A stretch of DNA of 64,000 nt from Eremothecium cymbalariae DBVPG#7215 (GCF_000235365.1 NC_016452.1:792001-856000), one strand, 5' to 3'. Counted from the stretch's first letter, positions 1-12,760 are shown. The notes: generated by a model not told the origin, from the letters alone. Numbers and translations are program-made.

Positions 1-102
1 ATGCGTTTGGATAGCCTTCTTTCGGTATGCCTTCTTAATTTGTTCCGCTGTAGCATCCGGCTGTACACCTAACACGTCGTAATACTTTGTATCCTTGACC
101 AT
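1..102 (-). CDS. CAJ1: J-domain protein, 5' end only (CAJ1/DJP1-type)
   Basis: Only the first 34 codons lie in the window, starting at the ATG at 102-100 and running off the left edge. The translated start ([13 protein letters not shown], then [12 protein letters not shown]) is the first half of a J domain. It ends exactly at the His that should open the HPD motif, which is outside the window. J proteins stimulate Hsp70 ATPase. The MVK start resembles S. cerevisiae Caj1 more than Djp1 (from memory), and CAJ1 is next to ISD11 and TPA1 in S. cerevisiae, as here. The family call is firm; the choice of paralogue rests on synteny. Confidence 0.8.
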   Translation of the reverse strand, partial: MVKDTKYYDVLGVQPDATAEQIKKAYRKKAIQTH

Positions 103-698
103 GGATTTTAAATATATATGGATATAACCTATATCAACTGTCTGTAATGAGCACTGATAATATTTATTAGTTATCAATCTCTAAAATAGCTTAATACTTT
201 GTGTGTAGTTCTTGTTTTACAACGTTTGCATAAACAACATTAAAGATGAAAGTCTGCATTTTTTGTAAAAACTAACCAGCCTGCATTTCCCACACAATTT
301 CGCAAAAACGAATGGGGGGCTCATCTTAGTGACACCCAAAGTCAGCCCATAAGCAGACGCTGGGAGGGTGTCATAGCAGTGCCCATGCCTGGCTGGGTGT
401 CGTCTCTTTCGAATTATCAAATAGGAAATGAGCGGCGATAGAACTGAGTGCAGCCAGCGCACACCGAAGAGCGATGGGGGGAGAGGGCGATGAAGGCGTC
501 GGTACGCACAGATGTGTGTATATGTGTATGTATGTATATATATTTAGGTATATATCTGACTATCTAAAGGTACGTAAGCATGTGTAGCACTGTTTTACAC
601 AACATTCAGTGTGGCAAAGAGAAATGTTTCCGGTAGGATAGTTTCTTTCCAGCGCAAGAGCCAAGACTCGAAACCCCCGAAGGGGGAGCGGGTGCAAT
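103..698. other. Intergenic, no gene seen
   Basis: This is the promoter side of the J-protein gene and the 3' side of the APQ12-like gene. It holds a TG/TA-rich simple repeat at about 511-560. Short open frames here look random. I see no RNA gene. Confidence 0.6.
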
Positions 699-1178
699 TT
701 AACTTGCAGCTGCAGCAACACCACCGTTCCAGAATCGTTGAAGAGTTTCTTCGATGGATTGAACGTTACCTCCAGACACTAGTTGATACATGAGAAGCTT
801 CAGGTGCGAAGAATGCTGATCTGCGTACACCAGCAAATTAGACCAGGCTGTTTTGGGACTTCGATTGGTGGCGAGGATGGAGCAAATCATGGGGATATCC
901 TCATTCCACACTAGAGCAGGTCCACGTTGGTAGACAACAACGCTGAGCAACAGCAGAACAAGCAACGAAAATCTTTTGATCAGGACAAAAATGTAGCAAA
1001 TGAAACGATAAACGATGAACAAGATCAATGTGATCAGCATCCACTTGGCCAATATAGGGTGTTCCTTGCAAAAAGCCATGGAAATTGATATTCCCTGACT
1101 GGTGAAGAGTACCAGATATCTCAACCCGACCTGCATATACTGCAGAACCTCCTCTTCAAAAGCATTTGACTCTACCAT
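699..1178 (-). CDS. APQ12: Small two-helix membrane protein, probably Apq12
   Basis: This is a 159-residue protein starting at the ATG at 1178-1176. Two hydrophobic stretches lie around residues 46-62 (ITLILFIVYRFICYIFV) and 68-84 (FSLLVLLLLSVVVY), separated by a short Lys/Arg stretch, followed by a soluble tail. Apq12 is a nuclear envelope and ER membrane protein with two close membrane segments. It affects membrane fluidity, nuclear pore assembly and mRNA export. The size, topology and the nearby YIL041W/YIL042C homologues (APQ12 is YIL040W) support this call. Sequence similarity alone is not strong enough to be sure. Confidence 0.6.
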   Translation of the reverse strand: MVESNAFEEEVLQYMQVGLRYLVLFTSQGISISMAFCKEHPILAKWMLITLILFIVYRFICYIFVLIKRFSLLVLLLLSVVVYQRGPALVWNEDIPMICSILATNRSPKTAWSNLLVYADQHSSHLKLLMYQLVSGGNVQSIEETLQRFWNGGVAAAAS

Positions 1179-1784
1179 GGTTCGCTAGAAGTATGTTTTA
1201 ATTATTGGTTGAGCGCTAAGGTCTCGCTTGTTCCTTGCGTTATTGTCGAAGAACTTAAAAGTGTTAGTTCTCTTGTTTACGTTTATTTCTATTTGGGTTA
1301 TATATCGATTTGAAGAACCTCCTCAGCGTTCGGAGGCGATACAATACAGGGCTATATTCACAGAATATTTCTGCACTATACAACAGACTTGTGGCGGAGA
1401 ACAGACACTTTGTGCGACCTGACAAGATCTTGTTTGTTATTTGTGGTTGTAACACTACAGTGTCACTTGCGCTAACCTGTGTATCTTATATAACTCAGAT
1501 TTAGATGGCTCTAGGGTTTGGAAACGGGGCTTAACGACGAGGCTTAGAGGTTTTCATTACACTTCAGGTCACGTGACTTAAGTTCCTTTTCTGCGGTCGA
1601 TTGGCGTAGCGTCGGGATGGAGTATGGTGCTGCCCAGATAAGCAGTTATTCCGCCAACAATGGGCTCCCTTTGGAAGGTGTAGTGGAAGGCTTGGTGAGT
1701 TGCTTCGCGTAAGTTGCCGATCACTCGTGGTAGGGACACTGGTACTTAGTCATTTTTTGCCGAACGCCTGACGGTTGCTGAGCT
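1179..1784. other. Intergenic with an E-box
   Basis: This lies between the APQ12-like gene and tRNA-Gln. A palindromic GTCACGTGAC is at 1568-1577. Overlapping short frames at 1228-1504 have no recognisable protein character. No gene is supported. Confidence 0.55.
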
Positions 1785-1856
1785 GGTTCTATAGTGTAGT
1801 GGTTATCACTTTCGGTTTTGATCCGAACAACCCCGGTTCGAATCCGGGTAGGACCT
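1785..1856 (+). tRNA. tRNA-Gln (anticodon TTG)
   Basis: A complete cloverleaf without intron. The anticodon stem TTCGG/CCGAA closes the loop TTTTGAT, giving anticodon TTG. The T arm contains GGTTCGAATCC, the Pol III B box. The acceptor stem pairs GGTTCT with the 3' end, and a T-run terminator follows at 1856-1861. CACGTG palindromes lie on both sides (1568 upstream; 1880 and 1912 downstream). Confidence 0.97.
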
Positions 1857-1879
1857 TTTTTGTTTGTTAGTTTCCGTTT

Positions 1880-1921
1880 GATCACGTGATCGCGAAATGA
1901 GGTTTATTGTGGTCACGTGAC
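1880..1921. promoter_or_regulatory. Two palindromic E-boxes upstream of ISD11
   Basis: GATCACGTGATC (1880-1891) and GTCACGTGAC (1912-1921) lie 127-168 bases before the ISD11 ATG. CACGTG with flanking T/A is the classic Cbf1 site in yeasts and can also be read by Pho4. Binding is inferred, not shown. Confidence 0.5.
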
Positions 1922-2047
1922 TAGTTTGTCTTATGCCGACGAGGTTGTATAGACGTATATTAGTAAGAACACTCCATGCTCGTAGAATGCCACAGCAAGC
2001 AAGCAGAATTGGATACCATCCAGCAAGCAGTATAACCAGACATAGTG

Positions 2048-2329
2048 ATGAGCATAGCGGGCGTGCCAAGCAAAACCAACGTTCTACATCTTTATAGAGA
2101 CTTCATCAGGAACTCGAGACAGTTCACCAACTATAACTTTAGGGAATACTTTCTGCGGAAGTCCAGAGAAACGTTTAGACAATTCAAGAATGCAGGCGAT
2201 CCAGAGGTGCAAGCCCTGTGGAAACAGGCCCAGACAGATATAGGGATGCTTAAACGGCAGAGTATGATATCGCAGATGTACACTTTTGATAAGTTAGTGG
2301 TGGAACCAGTGGGGGAGAAATCAAAATGA
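2048..2329 (+). CDS. ISD11: Isd11, LYR protein of the Fe-S cluster assembly complex
   Basis: This is a 93-residue protein. The ATG at 2048 is the first true start; a GTG sits one codon upstream. The LYR motif (LYRDF) is near residue 15. The body ([17 protein letters not shown], later [20 protein letters not shown]) matches Isd11 closely in both length and sequence. Isd11 binds the cysteine desulfurase Nfs1 in the mitochondrial matrix and is essential for its activity in iron-sulfur cluster assembly. Its place between the CAJ1-like gene and TPA1 is conserved with S. cerevisiae. Confidence 0.95.
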   Translation: MSIAGVPSKTNVLHLYRDFIRNSRQFTNYNFREYFLRKSRETFRQFKNAGDPEVQALWKQAQTDIGMLKRQSMISQMYTFDKLVVEPVGEKSK

Positions 2330-4720
<2,391 letters not shown>

Positions 4721-4970
4721 GAATAACCAAAGGAAGACCATCCGTAGATGTATTATTGCAGCAACATATATGTATACACAATAAGTATGCATAGATACGC
4801 CAGTTTATATCAGACATAAAAAATGCAAATGTAAGAACTTGCATCATATAATGAAGAAGAAATGTCAAAATATAAAAAAATATAGTTGGCATTAGATCTA
4901 ACTAGTCAAAAAAAAAGTGGAACTTAAAAACTAATAATGCTTAGTAACTGCCCAAGAACGGGCTTGCAGT

Positions 4971-5972
4971 TTAGTCGTAATTACCAGTTGTGAAATCGAT
5001 TGCCGAGTCGGCTTCAAGCGAAGAAACAAAATCAGATAATAGCTCTGCAGCAACTTTATGATACTTCAGTTGGGCTCCAACCAATTCGCTGAATTCCTTC
5101 AAAAATTCAGACTTCTCCATTACCGATTGCATGAAGGAGATCGATACATCCATAGCTTCAGCAAATTCATCTTCCAGTGTTTCCATATGCACCCTTAAAG
5201 AAGCTTGTTTCTCTGGCTTAGCAGCAGAAAAATTTGCCCTTGCAATATCATATTGCAATCGTTTGTTATCAACTTCTTTACGTGCCCTGGCCGCAGCTGC
5301 AAATTCATTGTTTAATTTTTCTTTCAACTGTTTATTAAATCTGGTCCGAATTAGCATATCTTGCTGAAGTCTAGCCTGTGCGATCTGTGCTTGGATGTCA
5401 CTATACTTCAACAAAATGTCTGCTGTAACATTGCTATCAGATCCTGATTTACTTAAATATTCACTGGAAGTCAATGAAACTTTACTCAAAGCATAATTCA
5501 ACGTCTTCGGGTCCTTAGCAGGTCCGGGAGAGATCAAAATATTTTGTGCTTCTTCCGTCGAAGTCGCCTTGGTCAACTCCTGAATCTTACCGGTCACAGT
5601 CTTCGAAATCTCATTCACAGACTCACTGACATGTTGGGGGTAATCGTAGGTTTCACTTTCATATATCTGTGTCACTTTTAAAAAGTTCTCATAGATCAGT
5701 CTGATTTTATCAACCCTCTTTTCCATGTGAACATACTCCTCCGGCATTTGTGAAATATCTGTAATCTGTCCCAACTTCTCTTGAACCATTCTATGTGTCG
5801 TTTGAGCAATCGACGGCAAAGTTGATGTCAAATCTTGAGTCTTCTGAGTAACCGTCATGGACAAATCCTTGAACCGTTTGTCTAAGTTGGCTTCCTGGGC
5901 CTTTTGTTGCACGGAAGAGGATATCTCCTGAAACTTCTTAGTGAAGGTATCAGCAAATGAATTGAATGACAT
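4971..5972 (-). CDS. GVP36: Gvp36, BAR-domain protein of late Golgi vesicles
   Basis: A 333-residue, highly helical and charged protein that starts at the ATG at 5972-5970. The first 75 residues are Gln/Lys/Thr-rich (QQKAQEANLDKRFKDLSM) and a long BAR-type coiled region follows, as in Gvp36 (YIL041W, 326 residues). Gvp36 shapes membranes at the Golgi and plasma membrane and acts in endocytosis and vacuole organisation. It faces TPA1 tail to tail and PKP1 head to head. No membrane segment is present. Confidence 0.93.
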   Translation of the reverse strand: MSFNSFADTFTKKFQEISSSVQQKAQEANLDKRFKDLSMTVTQKTQDLTSTLPSIAQTTHRMVQEKLGQITDISQMPEEYVHMEKRVDKIRLIYENFLKVTQIYESETYDYPQHVSESVNEISKTVTGKIQELTKATSTEEAQNILISPGPAKDPKTLNYALSKVSLTSSEYLSKSGSDSNVTADILLKYSDIQAQIAQARLQQDMLIRTRFNKQLKEKLNNEFAAAARARKEVDNKRLQYDIARANFSAAKPEKQASLRVHMETLEDEFAEAMDVSISFMQSVMEKSEFLKEFSELVGAQLKYHKVAAELLSDFVSSLEADSAIDFTTGNYD

Positions 5973-6440
5973 TTTAAAATATTAAACAACGGCAGCGATA
6001 TCTGAATAACAGCTTGAACACTTCAAAACAACTTATTACTGAGTGTTATTTCTATTATATGTATGTATAAGAATCCAAACCAATCCATCACCAGCCTTGT
6101 TTATTATATATGGCTTACGAGGGATACAATCTACTGGCACCTTCTCAGTTACCCGGCTATGATGAAATCAAAATCACGTGACAGATATGTGAGGTGATTC
6201 AGATTAGTAGTTAATTATGTATAATTTATTAGTGGAGTAGTGGCATATCAGCGGCAAGGGTTATGTTGGATGAATGATTGCAGTATCATGAATTGATTGT
6301 TTTTTCATCAGCAATAGCAGTAATTATTTATAAAGTTCGAAAAATTGTTTTGAAGTATCAATTGCGGTCATCGGGACAAATGTAGTCATCGCCGAGCACT
6401 TACTAGTCTGTTTGGTTATACAGGGATCTGGTTCTGTTTA
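5973..6440. promoter_or_regulatory. Divergent promoter GVP36/PKP1 with E-box
   Basis: This 468-base shared upstream region contains TCACGTGA at 6174-6181. There is no other feature I can name. Confidence 0.45.
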
Positions 6441-7775
6441 ATGATGAGTCTTTTAACTCGCTGTGTGGTATTAGATAGATTAAGTCTGAATGTGTGTGGT
6501 AGTGGTAGGTGTACGGGGAGGAATGGGCTGGTAGTTACATCAGGCATCGGTAACAAGCCAATACGCCATATAAATATGTATGTTGTGATGAAACAAGTAC
6601 GGTATTACCATGGAAGTTGGAGCTTCCATCATAGTATTCGAAGGGAAAAACCGGATGAAAAAGTAGCGAAGCTGGGATTTGAGCAGTTTTATCAATTACG
6701 TTCAAATGTGGAAATGTTAATCCAAGATTATGCGAAGAGACGTCTACCTCCAATCACATATGACTTTTTGACTCAATATATTCCTCCTCTTTCAGAAAAT
6801 GAAAAGTACGTATTCACAATTAAGGTTGTGAATATTCTACTGACTTTGACATGCCGTAGACTAGCTGCGATACAAAGATTACCGTATATTGCTGTAGTTA
6901 ATCCGAACATTGAAGAGTCCAATCGACTATATCTAAAAACCTTGGAGTCGTTGCTGTCCATTGAGATGCCATATGGATTAAATGACAGGGAACTTATGCA
7001 ATCAAAGTTGAGGGATTTGCTAAATGATCACAACGATACTTTGGCTACTCTTGCGAAAGGACTTCAGGAGATAATGGATTTCTATCCAAAGCAGGATGTC
7101 TTTGACTTCTTAAATGCACATCTAAGGGACAGGTTATCGATGAAGCTGTTATCCACTCATTATCTGAGCCTGATTTCACAAAAGGAGTTTACAGATTCTA
7201 TTGGCGTGCTACATAGAAATCTTAATATTGCGGATCTTATAAAGCGGACACAAGAATTTGTTGGCGATCTAACGTTTGTGAAATACGATAAAATCGTCCC
7301 GGTGCAAATACTATATGGGCACGACGTCACCTTTCCCTGCATCCCTCCAGATCTGGAATATGTTTTCCAGGAGATCATAAAGAATAGCGCCAGAGCTCAC
7401 ATTGAGGCAAGTACACCAGGCAACGATGTCGCGGAAAAGCCCATAGAGGTCACAATTGTAAGATCCCATGAAGATTTGGAGGTCAGAATTAGGGACTTTG
7501 GTGGGGGAATTCCACCTGACGTTGAAGACAAGATGTTTGACTACAGTTATAGCACATCAGAAAAAGATGCCAAGGATACCGGCATGAGTGCATACATTAT
7601 TCCGGGGCAAGATGTGTCAAATGTTTCTGGGATGGGCTTCGGACTACCCCTTTGTAAGGCGTATCTAGAGATGTTTAATGGGCAATTAGACATCCAATCA
7701 CTCTGGGGATGGGGTACAGACGTATACATCAAACTTAAGGGTCCCAAAAAGGAGCTTTTAACATGCTCTAAGTGA
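6441..7775 (+). CDS. PKP1: Pkp1, mitochondrial pyruvate dehydrogenase kinase
   Basis: A 444-residue protein; the ATG at 6441 is followed by a second ATG, and either may start it. The basic N-terminus suits a mitochondrial presequence. The C-terminal GHKL ATPase domain shows an N box (EIIKNSARAHIE), a G1 box (RDFGGGIPPDVED) and a G2 box (SGMGFGLPLCKAY). These are the three motifs of PDK/BCKDK kinases. Pkp1 phosphorylates the E1-alpha subunit of pyruvate dehydrogenase in the matrix and switches it off. It is the YIL042C homologue, next to GVP36 (YIL041W) as in S. cerevisiae. Confidence 0.93.
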   Translation: MMSLLTRCVVLDRLSLNVCGSGRCTGRNGLVVTSGIGNKPIRHINMYVVMKQVRYYHGSWSFHHSIRREKPDEKVAKLGFEQFYQLRSNVEMLIQDYAKRRLPPITYDFLTQYIPPLSENEKYVFTIKVVNILLTLTCRRLAAIQRLPYIAVVNPNIEESNRLYLKTLESLLSIEMPYGLNDRELMQSKLRDLLNDHNDTLATLAKGLQEIMDFYPKQDVFDFLNAHLRDRLSMKLLSTHYLSLISQKEFTDSIGVLHRNLNIADLIKRTQEFVGDLTFVKYDKIVPVQILYGHDVTFPCIPPDLEYVFQEIIKNSARAHIEASTPGNDVAEKPIEVTIVRSHEDLEVRIRDFGGGIPPDVEDKMFDYSYSTSEKDAKDTGMSAYIIPGQDVSNVSGMGFGLPLCKAYLEMFNGQLDIQSLWGWGTDVYIKLKGPKKELLTCSK

Positions 7776-7958
7776 AAGCCTTGGAACGAACACATCCACA
7801 AACAAAAAAGGAACAAAGGTTAATAATACTAATAATAATAAACCTTATATTACTATGCTTATTTTGTTTTTATAGGCTACCTATTTACAGATTACAAAGT
7901 TTCAGCAACATCTCTACTAGCATATACATACATCTAAATCACATAAACGCTTAGTTTC

Positions 7959-8459
7959 TTATTTATTAGAAATCATTCTAGTTGGCAGGAATGACACATC
8001 TTTATGTGTCTTGGACATCAGTCCAATAGCTTGGCATCTTTTAATAGCCTTCGCAAGACGACGCTGATTCTTCACAGAAAGACCAGTAACGTCTCTATGT
8101 TGTATTCTACCAGTAGAAGTTAGAAACCTGGACAGAAACTCTGGGTTAGTATAAAAATCCAATGGATTGGCCTTCATATGATCGAAAATATCACTATTCC
8201 AACGGCCATTTTTAGCAAACTTTTTGTCTAAATGAAGACGTTCCATCGAAAAATCGAAAGGATTATACACGTTTCCAAGAGGGAATTTCTTTAACAAACT
8301 AGAATCTAGTTTTTTAACCTCAATATCCGTTGCATCATTCACCTTCTTGGGTTCTTCAAAAATACTAAAGTCAATATTAGATCCATTCAAGCAACTATTT
8401 GTCCTAGAGAATAATCTTCTGCTTGGAAGCTGTAGCGCGCACTTGAAAACCATCGTCAT
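7959..8459 (-). CDS. RSM18: Rsm18, mitochondrial small-subunit ribosomal protein bS18m
   Basis: A 166-residue protein starting at the ATG at 8459-8457; an upstream in-frame GTG is ignored. The C-terminal half has the S18 family core: [20 protein letters not shown], then [14 protein letters not shown]. The N-terminus is basic and Ser/Arg-rich, as expected of a matrix targeting sequence. It converges with PKP1 and is divergent from TIM44. RSM18 (YER050C) follows TPA1 in S. cerevisiae, so two ancestral blocks are interleaved here. Confidence 0.94.
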   Translation of the reverse strand: MTMVFKCALQLPSRRLFSRTNSCLNGSNIDFSIFEEPKKVNDATDIEVKKLDSSLLKKFPLGNVYNPFDFSMERLHLDKKFAKNGRWNSDIFDHMKANPLDFYTNPEFLSRFLTSTGRIQHRDVTGLSVKNQRRLAKAIKRCQAIGLMSKTHKDVSFLPTRMISNK

Positions 8460-9355
8460 CTCCACTATTCAAAATATAGTCAATGTAGCGACACCAAAAT
8501 CTAGAAAACCCCCAAGAAACCGTAACCGCGAGAAGAGCCTTACCACAATACTATCCTTCACTATCTCGATATTACCATTAAATTGCGTCAAAAAGTTACT
8601 AACTTAAAAAAGTGAAAATTGTAGATCACTATATACGTTACTGACGATATGCCAGTCATAACGATGCCAACCATATTATTCATCCTCATATGTGTATAAG
8701 GTGTCTAATCTATGCCATTGGGATCCTGATTACTCATTTATACTCTATTATTCGAAGTATTACTAGACACATCTCCCTCTCTGTGTTGCGTTTGTTGCAT
8801 ATCGCTCTAAATTCAATTGGAGATGTCATAAGCTATCATCTGACTATAGTGTCTAATACTTTCAGTTGTAAAACGAATATGCTATTTACGCAGTTTATTT
8901 ATTCGGTTTAAATATGCATTGAAGTTCTGAAACAGGGGTATATCAAAGTATATTTGTTTTAGGCAGCAATCTCTATTACCGGGCACATCTCTGACACTTA
9001 CATTTACCGAAGCTCACCTTACAGACCACATAAGCAGCCTACATATAAAACTAATTTATACTGGGGATTACAAGTTTCCACTTGTTAATACTACTTATAC
9101 TTTCTATCAAGACGTGAGAACCTGGATTATTACGATCCAAATCTTAAATGCCAACGTCGTGGCACCCACACATCTATTAAGTCGTATGGGAAAATTTTTC
9201 GAAGTTCTTTAAACTATTGATCAATTATTCAAAATTGAAAAATCGTACTGAACATCATCTTTAGTGAGAGGTGGCACCGGATCAGATCTATATTTCAGGT
9301 AATAGTAAAGAGGACTGGTGGTTCCTCTGGTTGTTTCAATATTTATTGGGGAGCC
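8460..9355. other. Intergenic, RSM18/TIM44 divergent promoter
   Basis: This 896-base AT-rich region between two divergent mitochondrial genes has only short frames without coding character. No clear snoRNA or promoter motif is seen. Confidence 0.45.
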
Positions 9356-10612
9356 ATGCTTAAATACGCTGCTATCAAACAAAGTCGAATGTCTGGAATT
9401 GCGAAAGCAGTTCCAGCGCGCCAATTCTCAACTACAGGTTTATCTTGGAATGGACAGAAGTCACCGTTACAGATCTTCCGTGAGACGTTCAAAGATGAAT
9501 GGAAGAAGTCTCAAGAATTACAAGATAATATAAAGGCATTGCAAGATGCTAGTGGGAGGTTAGGTGAGTCAGATGCTTATAAGAAGGCCCGCGAAGCTTA
9601 TTTGAAGGCTCAAAGAGGATCGACAGTTGTTGGGAAAACGTTAAAGAAGACAGGAGAGACGATTGAAAATTTGACGGTAAAAGCATGGGATTCTGATATT
9701 GGGAAGAATACCAGAGAGGTGGTTAGTAAGACTGCGCAGAAGCTTGATGAGAGTTTTGAGCCTGTTAGACACACGAGGGTGTATAAGGATATGAGTGAAC
9801 TTATCGATGATGGAGAATCATCTAGGTACGGTGGGTTTATAGCGAAAGAAACGAGGAGACAGAAACGTGAACATGATCTTGCATCTGGCAGAAGAACACA
9901 TGCTGTTCGGAGTAATGATGAAGCGGGAACTGCGATGGTTGCCACCAACAAAGAAGGTAAGGAATCTTTCGGTAAGAAGATTCAAGATTTCAAAGAGAAG
10001 ACCTTTATTGGACGGAAGCTACACGAATCAAAGGTGAAGCTATGGGATGAAAATGAAAATCCGTTAATAAGTATGTTGAGGACGATCAGCAATAAAATAG
10101 GTGGTTTGTTTGCCGAGACGGAGTCTGCCAGGGTGTTTGCGCAATTTAAGCTATTAGATCCTACCTTCAACAGCGAAGAATTTACTAAACATTTGCGGGA
10201 GTACATCATTCCTGAAGTATTGGAAGCATATGTCAAAGGGGACGAAGTTGTCCTCAAACAATGGCTCAGTGAAGCTCCTTACAATGTTTACGCTGCTCAG
10301 CAAAAACAATTTAGAGAACAGGAACTGTTCCCTGATGGCAGAGTTCTGGATATCAGGGGTGTTGAGATTGTTAGTGCCAAATTACTACCCCCCCAGGATG
10401 TTCCTGCATTAGTTGTCGGTTGTCGTGTTCAAGAAATTCATCTTTACAGAAAAGCCAAGACTGGAGAGATCGCTGCAGGCCACGAATCCAACATCATGAT
10501 GAGTTCTTATGCTATGGTTTTAACTAGAGATCCAGAGAACGTTACTGATAAGGAAACAGAAGGCTGGAAGGTCTTGGAATTCATCAGAGGCGGTTCAAGG
10601 CAATTCACTTGA
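9356..10612 (+). CDS. TIM44: Tim44, motor-scaffold subunit of the TIM23 import machinery
   Basis: A 418-residue protein from the ATG at 9356. Residues 1-30 form a basic presequence (ARQFSTTGLSW) and a charged coiled-coil N-domain follows. The C-terminal Tim44 domain (about 230-418; LLDPTFNSEEFTKHL, VVGCRVQEIHLYRKAKTGE) is clear. Tim44 sits on the matrix side of the inner membrane and links the Tim23 channel to mtHsp70. Length matches the family (431 in S. cerevisiae). It is the YIL022W homologue, near RPB3 (YIL021W). Confidence 0.95.
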   Translation: MLKYAAIKQSRMSGIAKAVPARQFSTTGLSWNGQKSPLQIFRETFKDEWKKSQELQDNIKALQDASGRLGESDAYKKAREAYLKAQRGSTVVGKTLKKTGETIENLTVKAWDSDIGKNTREVVSKTAQKLDESFEPVRHTRVYKDMSELIDDGESSRYGGFIAKETRRQKREHDLASGRRTHAVRSNDEAGTAMVATNKEGKESFGKKIQDFKEKTFIGRKLHESKVKLWDENENPLISMLRTISNKIGGLFAETESARVFAQFKLLDPTFNSEEFTKHLREYIIPEVLEAYVKGDEVVLKQWLSEAPYNVYAAQQKQFREQELFPDGRVLDIRGVEIVSAKLLPPQDVPALVVGCRVQEIHLYRKAKTGEIAAGHESNIMMSSYAMVLTRDPENVTDKETEGWKVLEFIRGGSRQFT

Positions 10613-10806
10613 ATCTAAAGATAGAAATCTATAGATAATAGAAGAAAACGCGGCATAACAAGCATAAGGACATACCCGATATTTTCTTGTTTATAGTTGG
10701 CATTCCATTATACCTTATATATATGTATATATACGTTAATCATCTGTGCTCACAGAAACCAAAAAACACAATTCAAGTGATGAATAATTAAAGTGGGCTG
10801 CGCACA

Positions 10807-11169
10807 TCAGATTCTTTTTGTCTGCGGCTTTGGATATACATTTCTCCCAACAATCACATTATATATGCCTGCACCCAAGCGCCGCCCATTTTGAGTGCAT
10901 GCTTTCAACCAAGGTTTCATCATGATTAGAAAACCTGTCCACAGCATTCCATGTACAAGAGGCAGCAAAACGACATCTCTAACAATCACCTTTGCCACTA
11001 CAAAAGTCGTAATTGTTGGCTCACCAAAATCTTCTGAAACGACAATGTCCTGCGACCCTTTCAGCTTCCGTATTTTATACTGATGCTGCTTCAATGCCTC
11101 TTTCTTAAGAGCGACCATGAATGTCTGCTCAAACCGAATATCGGGGATGGCCAACGGCTTTGCGTCCAT
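10807..11169 (-). CDS. Conserved-looking small protein of unknown function
   Basis: A 120-residue frame beginning at the ATG at 11169-11167 (MDAKPLAIPDIRFEQTF). The frame stays open upstream to about 11260 but contains no ATG there. A hydrophobic stretch (ITTFVVAKVIVRDVVLLPLVHGMLWTG is too long for one helix; the likely segment is around VVLLPLVHGMLWTGFLIMM) suggests membrane association. The tail is basic (QNGRRLGAGIYNVIVG). The PDIRFEQ motif reminds me of an uncharacterised fungal family, possibly DUF1770, but that is from memory. It converges with TIM44 and diverges from RPB3. Confidence 0.6.
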   Translation of the reverse strand: MDAKPLAIPDIRFEQTFMVALKKEALKQHQYKIRKLKGSQDIVVSEDFGEPTITTFVVAKVIVRDVVLLPLVHGMLWTGFLIMMKPWLKACTQNGRRLGAGIYNVIVGRNVYPKPQTKRI

Positions 11170-11601
11170 ATCGAGCAGTTGTATAACGAACCTAAAAACA
11201 CCTCTGTCTCTATTCAAAGTCCAGATCTGACAGAAAAGGAGAATAATATTATAGGATGAAACCTTTCTTTAAACGTTCCAATTGAAACCCCTCCAGTTTT
11301 GACCGACAGGAACGATCTACAGAATAGATAACTATCTAATGGCAATTTAATATCAACCCAGAATGCTAGACATCCATTTACAGAACGTGACACACCTAAT
11401 AACACTTGAACGCCAACTCACAGTATATTCGAGTCCCAATAGAAAGGAAGTCGTCGTTCTCACCACTTCACTAAATTTGCCTTAAGTATTGAAGAAAGCG
11501 TTTCTTCCTTTTAAACAAAAGCTTAAAATTTTTCGCCACCTCTCCAAAAAGTTCGTTGATTATCAATTGCAGAACCCAAACAAGAGCACCAAACAAGTAA
11601 T
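11170..11601. other. Intergenic upstream of RPB3
   Basis: This 432-base region is the divergent promoter of RPB3 and the small unknown gene. The minus strand offers a GTGAGT (11421-11416) and a CAG splice-acceptor-like site, but no branch point or upstream ATG, so I do not call an intron. Confidence 0.45.
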
Positions 11602-12537
11602 ATGAGTGAAGAAGGGCCTCAAGTAAAGATCAGGGAGGCGACCAAGGATAATGTTGACTTTATTCTATCAAATGTTGATCTTTCATTGGCGAATTCGCTG
11701 CGTAGAATTATGATTGCTGAGATTCCAACATTAGCCATCGATTCAGTTGAAATAGAAACGAATACATCTGTTTTAGCGGATGAATTTATTTCACATAGAC
11801 TTGGTTTGATACCTTTACAGAGTAAAGACATCGACCAGTTGGTTTATTGTCGTGATTGTTATTGTGAAGACCATTGTGATCGTTGTTCTGTGGTTCTTAC
11901 TTTGCAGGCGGTTGGGGAAAGTGAATCAACAACGAATGTGTATGCTAAGGATTTACAAATAGTAAGTGATTTGGGGGGTAAAAATATTGGACATCCTATT
12001 ATACAAGATAAAGAAGCTAATGGGATATTAGTTTGCAAGCTCAGAAAGGGCCAAGAGTTGCGGTTAAAGTGCGTTGCCAAAAAAGGTATTTCCAAGGAGC
12101 ATGCCAAATGGTCACCAGCAGCAGCTATAGAGTTTGAGTATGATCCGTGGAATAAACTAAAACACACGGACTATTGGTTTGAACAAGATGCTACTTCTGA
12201 ATGGCCGCATTCCAAGAACTGTGAATTTGAAGATCCGTTAAACGACGATGATGTCTTTGATTACAGTGCCAAACCTAATATATTTTATATCAACGTAGAA
12301 AGTGTGGGTAGTATAACATCGGACCAAGTGGTAATTAGAGGAATCAAGACTTTACAGGATAAAGTTGCAGATATCTTGTTTTCCTTAAAGAAAATGGACC
12401 AAGACAAGGTTGCCTTTGGTGGACCAACTAGTGAGAATGCGCCAATGGAAGTTGATCATGATCCTTATAGTGGAACCAATGGCCAATATAACGAGTATAA
12501 TGATAATACTAACACAGCCTACGATGATGCCTGGTGA
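11602..12537 (+). CDS. RPB3: Rpb3, RNA polymerase II third-largest subunit
   Basis: A 311-residue protein (318 in S. cerevisiae), ATG at 11602. The N-terminal alpha-like dimerisation domain begins [20 protein letters not shown]. The zinc-binding cluster has C86, C88, C92 and C95, with a further C83, at the same positions as the yeast protein. Rpb3 pairs with Rpb11 to form the platform equivalent to the bacterial alpha dimer. The acidic, Asn/Tyr-rich tail is typical. The YIL021W homologue lies next to HIS6 (YIL020C), convergent as in S. cerevisiae. Confidence 0.97.
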   Translation: MSEEGPQVKIREATKDNVDFILSNVDLSLANSLRRIMIAEIPTLAIDSVEIETNTSVLADEFISHRLGLIPLQSKDIDQLVYCRDCYCEDHCDRCSVVLTLQAVGESESTTNVYAKDLQIVSDLGGKNIGHPIIQDKEANGILVCKLRKGQELRLKCVAKKGISKEHAKWSPAAAIEFEYDPWNKLKHTDYWFEQDATSEWPHSKNCEFEDPLNDDDVFDYSAKPNIFYINVESVGSITSDQVVIRGIKTLQDKVADILFSLKKMDQDKVAFGGPTSENAPMEVDHDPYSGTNGQYNEYNDNTNTAYDDAW

Positions 12538-12760
12538 TTAGCGCGAAGGATAAAAAGAAGACAATTTGAAGCGCACGTTCATTCATTATTACCTTTGTAT
12601 CGATAGTTTTTAAATCACAACTCATTTAACCTAATTCAAAAAGAAATAATAATAAAAAGCATACACACACACATAAACCATTATAATGTATATACTTTCT
12701 CAAGGTATAATAAATGTTGAAAATAGGAACACTACGCGGGAGCACAAAGCGTTGTCACAG

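Noticed and set aside
1620..1715. 31-codon ATG frame followed by GTGAGT, possibly a first exon
   Set aside because: No branch point or acceptor leads into a coding frame, and the tRNA gene lies just downstream.
1880..2047. Centromere (CDEI-like TCACGTGA)
   Set aside because: No A/T-rich CDEII followed by a CDEIII-like TTCCGAA near any of the E-boxes.
11215..11421. Intron for the small unknown gene using GTGAGT at 11421-11416
   Set aside because: No branch motif on the minus strand and no ATG upstream between 11401 and 11600.
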